Positions 23,056 through 32,277 are shown, counted from the first letter of the stretch. The stretch is 52,504 nucleotides of DNA from Syntrophaceae bacterium (GCA_013388645.1 JACAEV010000052.1:1-52504); one strand, 5' to 3'. A program made the numbers and translations. The notes: a model not told the origin generated them from the sequence alone.

Positions 23056-24060
23056 TTAATAATTTCTTTTAAATTTTAATAAGTTAGAAGCCGTGAGGAT
23101 GGCTTGAATAAGATTGGTAGGGTCTGCTAATCCTTTTCCAGCTATTTCATAGGCTGTTCCATGATCTACAGACGTCCTGATAAAAGGTAATCCTAAGGTA
23201 AAATTGACAGCTTCCTTAAATTCGCACATCTTAATAGGGATAAGGCCTTGATCGTGATACATCGAAACGACTACATCAACACCACGACCCTTTGAAACAC
23301 CGAAAAAAGAATCAGCAGGAAAGGGTCCCTCCACATCCATCCCATTGGATTTAGCCTCATGAATGGCTGGGAGGATCTCTCTTCTCTCTTCTTCTCCCAA
23401 TAGCCCTTCTTCTCCACAATGGGGATTAAGGCCAAGGACGGCAATTTTGGGATGGGGAAGCCCGAAATATTTTTTCATTCCATCGTGGGTTAATCGAAGG
23501 ATAGATAAAATGTGATTTGAAGTGATCGACTTTGAAACTTCCTTGAGTGGAAGATGGGTCGTCGCAAGAACAATTCTCCATTTTGATCCTATAAACATCA
23601 TGGCCACTTGGGCCGTTCCTGTAAGATGGGCTAACAGTTCCGTATGACCAGGAAAAGAATACCCTGCTTTGTTCATCGCCTGTTTATTGATGGGACAAGT
23701 GGTAAGGGCATCCAATTCGCCACTCTGGATTTTCTGGACCGCCTCTTCAATGTATTTCACCATCGCCGCTCCACATGTACGATCTGGTTCTCCAAAACGG
23801 AGAGAGGCAACATTTAATTGAGTGGGAGAAAAAAGAAATATTTTCTTAGGGAGATATCCCTTCTCAGGAATCTCATCAATTACTTCCAGGGTTACAGAGA
23901 GGTTTTGGATCCGAATCGCTTTTGAGAGGACTTCGCAGTCGCCGAAAACAATGGGGCGACAGACTTGAAACGGTTCTCCCATGGATAAAGCCTTCACAAT
24001 GATTTCCGGCCCAATCCCGGTTGGATCACCCATGGTAATCCCTATCTTGGGAAGAGGCAT
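23056..24060 (-). CDS. pdxA: 4-hydroxythreonine-4-phosphate dehydrogenase (PdxA family)
   Basis: The 334-residue protein starts at ATG 24060 with AAAGGGGTG upstream (a GTG two codons earlier is possible). Family motifs are MGDPTGIGPEIIVKAL, the metal/substrate histidine in FPGHTELLA, MYHDQGLIPIK and TSVDHGTAYEIAGKG. In vitamin B6 synthesis PdxA oxidises 4-phosphohydroxy-L-threonine with NAD. Related PdxA2 enzymes act on threonate/erythronate phosphates and cannot be excluded, but the position next to SurA-like PPIases follows the surA-pdxA linkage known from many proteobacteria. Confidence 0.93.
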   Translation of the reverse strand: MPLPKIGITMGDPTGIGPEIIVKALSMGEPFQVCRPIVFGDCEVLSKAIRIQNLSVTLEVIDEIPEKGYLPKKIFLFSPTQLNVASLRFGEPDRTCGAAMVKYIEEAVQKIQSGELDALTTCPINKQAMNKAGYSFPGHTELLAHLTGTAQVAMMFIGSKWRIVLATTHLPLKEVSKSITSNHILSILRLTHDGMKKYFGLPHPKIAVLGLNPHCGEEGLLGEEERREILPAIHEAKSNGMDVEGPFPADSFFGVSKGRGVDVVVSMYHDQGLIPIKMCEFKEAVNFTLGLPFIRTSVDHGTAYEIAGKGLADPTNLIQAILTASNLLKFKRNY

Positions 24061-24194
24061 GCACACCCCTTTAGATATGATTTAGGTTGCAAATGGCCGA
24101 TGACGGATTGCAGATAGCCCGAATGGGGTCACAATAGGGTTTTTGGATATTCTATTGATAACTCCAAACTCTCAACTCATCACTTCGAACTATC

Positions 24195-25157
24195 TCACAA
24201 TTTGATTTCGATGATGGATTTTTCTTTCAAGGTGCTGAGATACTGTTTAAACGCTTTTTCCATTTCACTTTCAAAATAATCCATTTGGACTCTTTCCCTG
24301 ACTTGCTCAAAAGGAATAGGTTCCAATCCTTTTCGATCAAGAAGTTTAATGATATGGAATCCAAACTCCGTTCGTACAATCCCACTCACCTCTCCGACCT
24401 TGAGCCGGAGCGCTTCTCTTTCAAAGGCCGGCACGAGCTCCCCCTTCTTAAAATAACCCAAATCCCCCCGATCCTTATTGGATGCATCTTGGGAGTAGAG
24501 AAGGGCCATTTCTCCAAAATCATTTCCCGCTTTAATCTTTTCTAAAACGGTCTGACACTTCTGTTTAATTTCCTTAACTTCCTCAGGCGTGGCTTCTTTT
24601 GGAACGACGAATAAGATATGGCCTGGTCGATAAGATTCATGAGGTCGATAACGAGCGATATTCTTTTGATAGAACTCCCTCAACTCTTTTTCCCCCACTT
24701 TTGTTTCGATCTTCACCGACCAATGGATTAACTTCCTACGTTGGAGGTCCTTTTCGATCTGCTTTTTATAAGCCTCTAAGGTCAACCCCTCTTTGGCTAA
24801 TGCCCTTTCTAAATCCTCCTGGGTGGCAGCATTTCTGCGCTTCACCTCCTCCAGGGTGGCTTCGACCTCTTTACTGGAAATTTTAATCCCATTTTTCTTC
24901 ACTTCCTGATCAATCAATTTCTCCTCAATCAACCTTTCCAAAACCTTTCGATAAATCTCGTTCAATTGTTCTCGTTTCTCCAAACGATCTTCTGTGATGA
25001 CCTGTTCCTGAAAAGGTTTAACCCACTTTTCAACTTCAGAGAGGGTGATCATCTCTTGATTGACCACCGCCACCACCCGATCCACCACGGCATCGCTTGA
25101 GGAGATCGTCCCAATTAAAAGGAGTAAACAGGCAAGCAGGTAAAAAATTCTTTTCAT
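24195..25157 (-). CDS. Periplasmic SurA-like peptidyl-prolyl isomerase
   Basis: The 320-residue protein has a clear signal peptide (about 1-22, KRIFYLLACLLLLIGTISS). It then has a SurA N-terminal chaperone domain (about 25-165, VVAVVNQEMITLSEVEKWV) and one parvulin (PpiC) domain (about 175-270, HILFVVPKEATPEEV, ALLYSQDASNKDRGDLGYF, FGFHIIKLLDRK). It helps outer-membrane proteins fold. E. coli SurA has two parvulin domains and this has one. It is the third of three consecutive related genes and is followed by pdxA. Confidence 0.9.
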   Translation of the reverse strand: MKRIFYLLACLLLLIGTISSSDAVVDRVVAVVNQEMITLSEVEKWVKPFQEQVITEDRLEKREQLNEIYRKVLERLIEEKLIDQEVKKNGIKISSKEVEATLEEVKRRNAATQEDLERALAKEGLTLEAYKKQIEKDLQRRKLIHWSVKIETKVGEKELREFYQKNIARYRPHESYRPGHILFVVPKEATPEEVKEIKQKCQTVLEKIKAGNDFGEMALLYSQDASNKDRGDLGYFKKGELVPAFEREALRLKVGEVSGIVRTEFGFHIIKLLDRKGLEPIPFEQVRERVQMDYFESEMEKAFKQYLSTLKEKSIIEIKL

Positions 25158-25174
25158 CTTCTAACCATTTCCTT

Positions 25175-26107
25175 TCACGCCCTGAACCATTTGGTGTTGA
25201 TCTTCACTTTAGCCTTCCCCTTTAGATCGTTCAGCCACTTCTGATAATTCTCCTCCCCTTTCTTTCTTCCAAGCTCAAGCAGAATCCCTACCTTGGCCTC
25301 CTCAAAGGGAACCTGCCGGGGAAGAGTTTTTTCTTCCAGTTTAAAGATATGATATCCATAAGGGCTTTTAATGACTTCACTGACCGCTCCCACCTCCATG
25401 GTAAAAACGCAGTCGAATTCCGTCGGCTTCTCCCCCTGGCTGAAATAACCTAAATCTCCACCCCGAACTTTCTCAGGCCCCAATGATTTTTCTTTGGCCA
25501 ATTTCTCAAAATCTTCCCCCTTTTTAAGCCGCTTCAGAATCTGGATCGCCTCTTCCCCATCTGCCACAACAATCTGACGTGCCCTCACTTTTGGAGCAAT
25601 CTGAAAAGAGGACCGATGGTCTTCATAATATTGCCGGACTTCCTTATCATCAATCTTATTGGAGGGATGAAAGGCACCTCGGATAATTTTTTCGGCTAAC
25701 AATTTTTCTTCCAAACGGTTTTTCCATTCCTCCAACGTCACCCCCTTGAGACCTAAGGTCTCTCCAAATCCTTCCCCGGGATAATCCATTTTTATCTCTG
25801 AGAGGACCTGATTTAATTCTTCCTGTGAAACCCGAATCCCCATTCGCCGAGCCTCCTGGACGAGAATCTTACGTTCAATGACTTGATCAAGATAAGCCCG
25901 TTTCAGCGTTCCAAGTGCTGTCCCTATGACTTCTTTCCCTGATTCTAATATCAACTCCTTAAACTCTCGATCAAGTTCTTCCACCGAAATCTGCTCTTCA
26001 TTGACTTGAGCGATAATATGTTCAGGAAGTCCCCTGTCCCACAGGTTACAGTCCCAAAGAAATAATAAAAAGAAAACAAAGGGAAAGAGGAATAGAGGTC
26101 TTTTCAT
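25175..26107 (-). CDS. PpiC/parvulin-type peptidyl-prolyl isomerase, exported
   Basis: The protein is 310 residues from the ATG at 26107, which overlaps the preceding stop by 4 bases (ATGA). A longer frame with a very basic N-terminus is rejected. It has a hydrophobic N-terminal segment (KRPLFLFPFVFFLLFLWDC) that could be a signal or anchor. The position -1 to the cysteine is Asp, so it does not fit a standard lipobox. Next comes a SurA-N-like helical domain, then a parvulin domain (ARQIVVADGEEAIQILKRL, KSLGPEKVRGGDLGYFSQG, SPYGYHIFKLEE). It probably acts in the periplasm with its two neighbours. The three differ in sequence and are not a recent duplication. Confidence 0.85.
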   Translation of the reverse strand: MKRPLFLFPFVFFLLFLWDCNLWDRGLPEHIIAQVNEEQISVEELDREFKELILESGKEVIGTALGTLKRAYLDQVIERKILVQEARRMGIRVSQEELNQVLSEIKMDYPGEGFGETLGLKGVTLEEWKNRLEEKLLAEKIIRGAFHPSNKIDDKEVRQYYEDHRSSFQIAPKVRARQIVVADGEEAIQILKRLKKGEDFEKLAKEKSLGPEKVRGGDLGYFSQGEKPTEFDCVFTMEVGAVSEVIKSPYGYHIFKLEEKTLPRQVPFEEAKVGILLELGRKKGEENYQKWLNDLKGKAKVKINTKWFRA

Positions 26108-27018
26108 TTTTTCTCTTCTTTTGGTTTCTCTCCTTTCGGCTTCTCCCCTTTTTTTTCTTCTTCTGCCCACAGTGTTTCGTTAATCAGGATTTTCGCTTTC
26201 GACTTCGCCTCCTTCACATATTCGAGATAGGCCTCCTGCTTTTTCTTGGGTTGGAGAAAAAAACGAATCCTTTCTTTGACTTGAGCCAAAGGCCTCAACG
26301 TGCTTCCCCGCATGTCTTCCAATCGAAGGATATGGAACCCAAAGGGGGTACGGACAACCTCACTGATTTCTCCCCTTTTCTTCAAAGAAAAAGCGGCTTC
26401 TTCAAACTGAGCGAAGGGGGGTGCCAATTGCCCTCTCCGAATATAGCCGATATCTCCTCCGTCTTCTTTAAAGTTCCCAATATTATACGTCGACGCTAAC
26501 TTCTCAAAACTCTCCCCCCGCGAGAGTTTCGAAACAACCTCTTTCAGGGTGGGCTCTGAGTTGACCACGATGTGGCGAATCCTTACCTCTTGTGGCTCTG
26601 TAAAGAGCGTCTGATTTTCTTTATAGTATCGCTGAATATCTTCCTCCGAGACCTCACCTCTTCCCTTCAAGACCTCATCCAGGAGGGCTTCGATGAGGAT
26701 GACTCTTCTCGCATCCTCGATTTTATCAACCATCTCTTTCGTTTTATCTAAACCCTTCTTTTTGGCTTCCTGATAAAGCAATTCTCTGGTAATGACATAA
26801 TTTTCAAGAAAATCTCTTGTCCCTTTTTCACTCAACAATTTCATCTTTCCTTCCAGGGGTTGTTTTTCCAACATCTGCTGAAATTCTTCTAAAGAGATCG
26901 AAACCTCATTGATTCTGGCCAGTTCTTTTTTCCCTAACCCTTCCTCCCCTGATTTCTGGCAACCAAAACCAACGACCAACCAAAGAAGCAGGGTCCCCAA
27001 GAAGATCAATCGTTTCAT
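26104..27018 (-). CDS. Lipoprotein peptidyl-prolyl isomerase (PrsA/PpiC-like)
   Basis: The protein is 304 residues from the ATG at 27018 (AGGGAGA upstream). The N-terminus RLIFLGTLLLWLVVGFGCQKS has a lipobox ending G-C, so it is likely a lipid-anchored protein. A SurA/PrsA N-terminal domain follows, then the parvulin core (IRHIVVNSEPTLKEVVSKL, LASTYNIGNFKEDGGDIGYI, RTPFGFHILRLEDMR). The C-terminal tail is a run of charged KGEKPK/EEKK repeats. It is the first gene of the three-PPIase and pdxA operon, after a 337-base gap that holds a compound hairpin. It likely aids folding of exported proteins. Confidence 0.88.
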   Translation of the reverse strand: MKRLIFLGTLLLWLVVGFGCQKSGEEGLGKKELARINEVSISLEEFQQMLEKQPLEGKMKLLSEKGTRDFLENYVITRELLYQEAKKKGLDKTKEMVDKIEDARRVILIEALLDEVLKGRGEVSEEDIQRYYKENQTLFTEPQEVRIRHIVVNSEPTLKEVVSKLSRGESFEKLASTYNIGNFKEDGGDIGYIRRGQLAPPFAQFEEAAFSLKKRGEISEVVRTPFGFHILRLEDMRGSTLRPLAQVKERIRFFLQPKKKQEAYLEYVKEAKSKAKILINETLWAEEEKKGEKPKGEKPKEEKK

Positions 27019-27105
27019 CAATATCTCCCTGACGAAGAAAATGAAGCTCCACAGACAGTGCCCATTCCTGCACACCGAAGTGCCATTTTGGGCCCTCTTT
27101 CTCTA

Positions 27106-27157
27106 TGGAAGTTCCAACATGCAGGCATGGTTTTCTGCATAGGCGGATGAACTTCCA
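27106..27157. repeat. Compound inverted repeat upstream of the PPIase operon
   Basis: TGGAAGTTC (27106-27114) and GAACTTCCA (27149-27157) form a perfect 9-bp outer stem. Inside lie ATGCAG and CTGCAT as a second 6-bp stem. It is in the gap of 337 bases between the mfd stop and the lipoprotein gene, which otherwise shows no gene or clear promoter. It could be a leader structure of the PPIase transcript. Confidence 0.45.
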
Positions 27158-27355
27158 AATATCACCCCCCAACTCAAAGGCCTACCTGCTGGACAGCAGA
27201 GACCTCCGACCTCGCCTACTAAAAACTCATAAAGTGTGAAAAATTCATTCAAATTGGGAGGGTGGGCAAGGGTATTAAAAAATTTTGAAGATATTCTTGC
27301 TCACCCGATGATCCCCATTTTTTCACAGTTTCTCATTGTTAGAATATCTATCATA

Positions 27356-30300
27356 TCAGGCCAAGGCTTGCAATAGGTTTTTAGCCGCTTCAAAGGGATC
27401 CCTTCTCATCTGAGACCACCCTTCGATGATTAATTTGGAGTCGGGGGTCAACCGAGAAGACCCCTCTTTTCGGCGAACAAAATCAACGATCCTCTGGGGA
27501 GACACACGTGTGGTTTCATCAAAGGTGAGAACAAATTGAGAGGGAGTCTCCTCTAACTTCTTAATGGACAACTTGGTCAGGAGAATCTTCACCTTAATCA
27601 CCTCCAGCAGGTGATTGACCTCTTGAGGAATTCTTCCAAACCGATCGATCATCTCTTCCCGAATGTTCTCCACTTCCTCCTCTGAACGAGAAAGAGAAAG
27701 CCGCCGATAGAGAACCAATCGTTCTCCTGGATCCTCCACATAGGCCTCGGGAATGAAAGCGGGAAGATGGAAGTGAATCTCTGGCGTGATTTCTTCAACG
27801 ACTTCTTCCCCTTTCAACTCCCTGACCGCTTTCTCCATCAATTGGGTATAATATTCAAAACCCACAGCAGCAATGGACCCTGACTGAGAGGGACCGAGGA
27901 GGTTTCCCGCCCCGCGTATCTCCAGATCGTGCAGGGCGAGTTTAAATCCAGATCCCAGCTCGCTCAACTCCTGAATAGCTCGGAGCCTTTTCATGGCCTC
28001 CCTGGAAAGAGAAAGGGTTCCAGGAATAATGAGGTAGGCATAAGCCTGCTGACTTCCACGACCCACTCGGCCCCGGATTTGATAGAGATCTGCGAGCCCA
28101 AATCGTTCTGCATGATTGATCAAAATGGTGTTGGCCGCCGGGATATCCAACCCGGACTCAATGATGCTGGTACAAACAAGAAGGTTAATTTCCTTTTGAA
28201 CAAATTGGAGCATGACCCGCTCTAACTCTTTTTCTCTCATCTGTCCATGGGCGATGGCCAAAGAGGCCTCAGGAATAAGGCGCTTCAAATGAGCGGCCAT
28301 TGTATGGATGTTATGGACCCGAGGATGGACAAAGAAAACTTGTCCTCCTCGGTCAAACTCTTTTTGGATGGCTTCCCGGATGACCTCATCATCGTAACGG
28401 ATGACCATCGTCCGAATCGACAGTCGATTTTCAGGAGGAGTCTGGATCAGGCTGAGATCCCGGATTCCGGAGACCGCCATCTGGAGTGTCCTTGGAATAG
28501 GAGTTGCGGTGAGGGTGATCACATCGACTAATTTTCTCATCTGTTTCAATTTCTCTTTGTGGGAGACCCCAAATCGGTGTTCCTCATCAATCACCACGAG
28601 CCCTAAATCTCGGAATGAAATGTCCTTCTGCAGAAGGCGGTGTGTTCCAATCACTATGTCCACTTTCCCTTTTTTCAACCGCTCGACAATCTCCCTCTGT
28701 TCTCGGGGGCTTTTGAATCGACTCAACACTTCGATCACGACTGGATAAATCTTGAATCGTTCACAGAAGGTCTGGTGGTGTTGTTGGGCCAGAACAGTGG
28801 TGGGAACTAAAATAGCCACCTGTTTCCCGCTCATCACAGCACGATAGGCAGCTCGAATGGCCACTTCTGTCTTTCCATAGCCGACATCCCCACAGATCAA
28901 ACGATCCATCGGCTTGGGACGGCCCATGTCCTCCATCACCTCTTCAATCGCCTGAATCTGATCCGGAGTCTCTTCATATTCAAATGTGGCCTCAAACTCT
29001 TTATAAAACCGATCGATAGGAGGAAATGGAAAACCCTCAAAGACCTGTCTGGCCGCATAGAGATCAAGGAGCTCTTTCACGATCTCTGAGACCGCAGCTT
29101 TGACCCGCTTCTTCACCCTCTGCCATGAATGACTCCCCAGTTTATCAAGCCTCGGCGATTTCCCATCTCCTCCAATATAGCGCTGAATTAAATTGATCCG
29201 ATCCACCGGAAGATAGAGCTTATCTCCATCCTGATATTCTATGAGAAGATAGTCGTTCGATACCCCCCAGATCTTCATATGTCGAAGTCCTTTGTAACGC
29301 CCTATGCCATAATCGATGTGGACGATCAAATCATCTTCTCGCAGTTCATGATAGGCAGAGAGGGTGGGCTTGCCTTTTTGCCAAGAAGAAGGGACCTCCC
29401 GAAGGATTCTATCCGAAAGACGCTTTCTTTCACCAAAGATTTCCTCTTCAGCCAGAAGGACCCAATTCTCTCTCAGGTTCCGGAACCCCGAAGAGAGAGA
29501 GCCCACCAGAAGGACGATCCCCTTTTCAGAGATGTCCACCACTTCCGTAAACCTTTTTGTTTTTTCCAATCGTGGATCGACCCCGTACTGGGAAAGAAGG
29601 TCCCTTAATCGTTCGGCTTGACCCAGTGTATGGGAAACGATAAAAACTCCTCTTCCCTTTTCCTGATGATCACGAAGATGTTTCAGGAGGATCGAAAAGG
29701 GAGAAGTTTCAGAAAACCCTGCCTTCGTTGAAAGGGCAGCTTTTATCTCTCGATGAAGATGTTCGTTGGTCTCCGTGCCGAAGGAAAAAACTTGTTGACA
29801 GGAAGGAGGGGCAAGGGGTCCTTCTTGAAGAAAGACGATCTGACATCTTTTTAAATAACCGGACATCTCTTCATGGGTCAAATAGGCCGCTTCCGGGGGA
29901 GACGCCGACGTCTTCTTCAGCATGGCTTTTTTATAAAGTTCTTTGATCAGGTGAGAAAAGACCTCAGCTTCCTTTTCGACTTCATTCTCCTCTTCAATGA
30001 AGACCACTTCATTTCCTTTGAGATATTCGAAAAGACTCTTCAGGGGTGGTGCAGAAGCATCTCTCGAAACATCCCTGGCAGGAAGAAGGATCGCATGTGT
30101 CATCCCTTCTCGAGGAAGGGACCGTTGAGTCCCTGTTTCAAAGCGGCGAATGGATATTAATCGATCTCCATCAAATTCCAATCGAAGGGGTTCTTCATAA
30201 AACGGAGTATAGAGATCGATGATCGCCCCCCGGACACTAAAATCTCCCCTCTCCTCTACGATCTTGGTAGACGCATAGCCCCCCTCATCGAGAAAATGGA

Positions 30301-30763
30301 CCAATCGGTCGCGTTCGATCTCTTCTCCAACAGAAAGCGAGAAAATGGATTCTCTCAAATCGTGAGGAGCCATGACTTTCTGCATCAGGGATCTAATCGA
30401 AGAGATGATCACCACCTCCTCATTTTGGAGAAGAGAAAAAAGGACCCTTACCCTCTCCCTGATAATTTCAGGATGGGGGGGAATCTCATCATAGGGAAGG
30501 GTTTCCCATGGGGGGAAGAGTAAGAGTGGGACGCTCAAATCTCTCACAAAAAACTGGAGATCTTCAAGGAGACGTTCAGCGTTTCGAAGATGAGGAGTGA
30601 TGATCAGCAAAGGGCCTCTCACCTTTTCTTTCCAGTGAGATAAAAGATAGGCCTTGGAAGAACCTACTAAGTTGGTCAACCCGATCCGTTTCCAGTTCTT
30701 CCAGGGCTCGGACATGACCCACGAATCGATAAGAGATGAATTTTCTTTAATTGGGTCTACCAT
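27356..30763 (-). CDS. mfd: Transcription-repair coupling factor
   Basis: The 1135-residue protein is complete Mfd. It has UvrB-like N-terminal modules (about 1-450). The RNA polymerase-interacting CarD-like domain is about 475-570 (DLIVHIDYGIGRYKGL, DKLYLPVDRINLIQRY). The helicase core has GDVGYGKTEVAIRAAYRA (Walker A), VIDEEHRFGVSHKEKLK (DEEH) and TATPIPRTLQMAVSGIRDLS, then RGRVGRGSQQAYAYLI. The C-terminal TRCF domain (about 1000-1100) follows. It removes stalled RNA polymerase and recruits UvrA. Length and motifs are typical, so it is probably functional. Upstream ORFs on the opposite strand are shadows. Confidence 0.97.
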   Translation of the reverse strand: MVDPIKENSSLIDSWVMSEPWKNWKRIGLTNLVGSSKAYLLSHWKEKVRGPLLIITPHLRNAERLLEDLQFFVRDLSVPLLLFPPWETLPYDEIPPHPEIIRERVRVLFSLLQNEEVVIISSIRSLMQKVMAPHDLRESIFSLSVGEEIERDRLVHFLDEGGYASTKIVEERGDFSVRGAIIDLYTPFYEEPLRLEFDGDRLISIRRFETGTQRSLPREGMTHAILLPARDVSRDASAPPLKSLFEYLKGNEVVFIEEENEVEKEAEVFSHLIKELYKKAMLKKTSASPPEAAYLTHEEMSGYLKRCQIVFLQEGPLAPPSCQQVFSFGTETNEHLHREIKAALSTKAGFSETSPFSILLKHLRDHQEKGRGVFIVSHTLGQAERLRDLLSQYGVDPRLEKTKRFTEVVDISEKGIVLLVGSLSSGFRNLRENWVLLAEEEIFGERKRLSDRILREVPSSWQKGKPTLSAYHELREDDLIVHIDYGIGRYKGLRHMKIWGVSNDYLLIEYQDGDKLYLPVDRINLIQRYIGGDGKSPRLDKLGSHSWQRVKKRVKAAVSEIVKELLDLYAARQVFEGFPFPPIDRFYKEFEATFEYEETPDQIQAIEEVMEDMGRPKPMDRLICGDVGYGKTEVAIRAAYRAVMSGKQVAILVPTTVLAQQHHQTFCERFKIYPVVIEVLSRFKSPREQREIVERLKKGKVDIVIGTHRLLQKDISFRDLGLVVIDEEHRFGVSHKEKLKQMRKLVDVITLTATPIPRTLQMAVSGIRDLSLIQTPPENRLSIRTMVIRYDDEVIREAIQKEFDRGGQVFFVHPRVHNIHTMAAHLKRLIPEASLAIAHGQMREKELERVMLQFVQKEINLLVCTSIIESGLDIPAANTILINHAERFGLADLYQIRGRVGRGSQQAYAYLIIPGTLSLSREAMKRLRAIQELSELGSGFKLALHDLEIRGAGNLLGPSQSGSIAAVGFEYYTQLMEKAVRELKGEEVVEEITPEIHFHLPAFIPEAYVEDPGERLVLYRRLSLSRSEEEVENIREEMIDRFGRIPQEVNHLLEVIKVKILLTKLSIKKLEETPSQFVLTFDETTRVSPQRIVDFVRRKEGSSRLTPDSKLIIEGWSQMRRDPFEAAKNLLQALA

Positions 30764-30958
30764 TTTAAATCATTTTTCACTCAAACAGGAGGAGGTGTCA
30801 AGGATGAAATGGTTCAAGAGTTTTGTAGTCAAGTAGTTTCGGAGTCGAGTCGTACCGACCTGTAGTCTCTTCGTCGGATAGTTTTTGTCTGAAGGAGCAA
30901 CTCTATGCGGCTTTGTGACTCTTCACCTTTTCTTTGCCATGTCCTTTGCCCTCTGCTC

Positions 30959-31441
30959 TTAGCTCTTTGCTTTCCTATGTAACCGATAGAATTGAATCCC
31001 TTTTAAAGAGAGAGGATAGGCAAGAAAACTGAAAAGGGTGCAAAGAATGAAAGAACCAATTCCAAAAGAGAGAAGAAGACCCCATTGTGAAGCGAGTCGG
31101 CTCCAGAAGCCTGAACTCATAAACCCTCGGTCCATCCCCAATTGGAAAATCTCTTTAAGGGTTGCCCATTCAACCCAAAATCCAGTGACCCACATTCCGA
31201 TCCATGTGGCGATCATATAATAAGGAACGATCCACCAGGGAGTGTTAGACCAAACTCCTAATAGGATCGCCACCCGATTCAGCCCGAAAAGAAATGCAAC
31301 GACCAACCCAACAAGGGTATGCAAACCTAAAAAAGGCGAAAAACCTAAGAAGATGCCAATGGAATAGGCCAGGGCTGTTCGCTCCGGTGTGTCTTCGATG
31401 TGGAGAAGTTTCTTGATCAGGGCTTTCATACCAAGATTCAT
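30959..31441 (-). CDS. DUF2062 membrane protein
   Basis: The 160-residue protein matches DUF2062: an N-terminal helix, TPERTALAYSIGIFLGFSPF, LGLHTLVGLVVAFLFGLNRV and WSNTPWWIVPYYMIATWIG, then a loop and a C-terminal membrane segment (about 120-145). There are three to four membrane helices. Function is unknown, and in some genomes it is fused to a glycosyltransferase or occurs near lipid genes. No operon partner is evident: gaps of about 150-200 bases with repeats lie on both sides. A start at MKALIKK, four residues in, is possible. Confidence 0.82.
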   Translation of the reverse strand: MNLGMKALIKKLLHIEDTPERTALAYSIGIFLGFSPFLGLHTLVGLVVAFLFGLNRVAILLGVWSNTPWWIVPYYMIATWIGMWVTGFWVEWATLKEIFQLGMDRGFMSSGFWSRLASQWGLLLSFGIGSFILCTLFSFLAYPLSLKGIQFYRLHRKAKS

Positions 31442-31461
31442 TTGTCTAAAGGTAACGGTAA

Positions 31462-31576
31462 CCCTGCTTGCCGGCAGGGGGGGATGCCCATTTCGTTAAA
31501 GGGTTAGGTAAGTCGTCTTTAATCTTTTGCCGTAACCCTTTGACCCTATCCGATATGGGCTTCCTAACCCTTACCC
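31462..31576. repeat. Best-preserved copy of the dispersed palindromic repeat, plus a small hairpin
   Basis: CCCTGC-TTGCCG-GCAGGG (31462-31479) is a perfect small hairpin. The main element 31482-31576 has left arm GATGCCCATTTCG and TTAAAGGGTTA, mirrored by right arm TAACCCTTTGAC and CGATATGGGCTTC, with about 35 bases between. Arms match nearly perfectly, so this copy defines the family. Confidence 0.75.
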
Positions 31577-31587
31577 ATCTACCCTCT

Positions 31588-32277
31588 TCATCGCTTCAAA
31601 CAGGGTACACTCATCTTTAGAAAACAGGTGCTACATGAAGGGTTCCTCGCTTTGCAGATCTCCCTTCCAAACCGTATGAGATTGAGATGGAGTGATAGGG
31701 ACTTTCCCATCGGAACAAAAGGGACGATCCATGAATGGGCTTTCTCTGCATCCATCCCCTCTGGAATGAAACCGAGACGTTTCCCAATCCGAAGGATATG
31801 AGTATCTACTGGGAAGGCTTCCCTCCCCAGTCCAAAGAGAAGGAGACAATGTAACGTTTTAGGACCGATTCCTTTGAGGATTCCAATCGTCTCTTTAATT
31901 TCATCAGAATCCATCTTGTTTAAGAAGGAAAGGCTCAATTTCCCTTTTTTTTCTTTAATCCAACGAAGAATTTCATGGATACGCCTTGCCTTCTGTTCAG
32001 CCAATCCACCTGGTCGAATGGCCGAAATAATACTCTCTGCTTTCGCTTCAAGAACATTCTCCCATCTGGGGAATCGATTTTTTAATCTGAAGTAGGCCTG
32101 ATCCCGATTTCGATCGTTGGTGTTCTGTGAGAGAATGGTTTCGATGAGAATGTCGAGAGGTTCTCCAGAAGGCCGTCTCAATGGAATTCCATATTGCTTT
32201 TCCAAAAGAAAAGTGATCTTTATCACTTTTGTTTTTAAGTCCTCATGTCCTTGACATCGCCTCTTTAATCTTTTCAC
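31588..32277 (-). CDS. Endonuclease III family HhH-GPD DNA glycosylase with [4Fe-4S] motif
   Basis: The 229-residue protein has the helix-hairpin-helix ILKGIGPKTLHCLLL with the catalytic lysine and FPVDTHILRIGKRLG with the catalytic aspartate. The C-terminus carries a four-cysteine cluster motif: CKARNPSCSTC and a last Cys in SVPC. The spacing is C-x6-C-x2-C-x7-C, where classic Nth has x5 in the last gap. It removes damaged bases from DNA. The ATG at 32277 overlaps the upstream flavoprotein gene by 35 bases. A GTG at 32226 is possible, but shortens the protein by 17 residues. Confidence 0.88.
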   Translation of the reverse strand: MKRLKRRCQGHEDLKTKVIKITFLLEKQYGIPLRRPSGEPLDILIETILSQNTNDRNRDQAYFRLKNRFPRWENVLEAKAESIISAIRPGGLAEQKARRIHEILRWIKEKKGKLSLSFLNKMDSDEIKETIGILKGIGPKTLHCLLLFGLGREAFPVDTHILRIGKRLGFIPEGMDAEKAHSWIVPFVPMGKSLSLHLNLIRFGREICKARNPSCSTCFLKMSVPCLKR

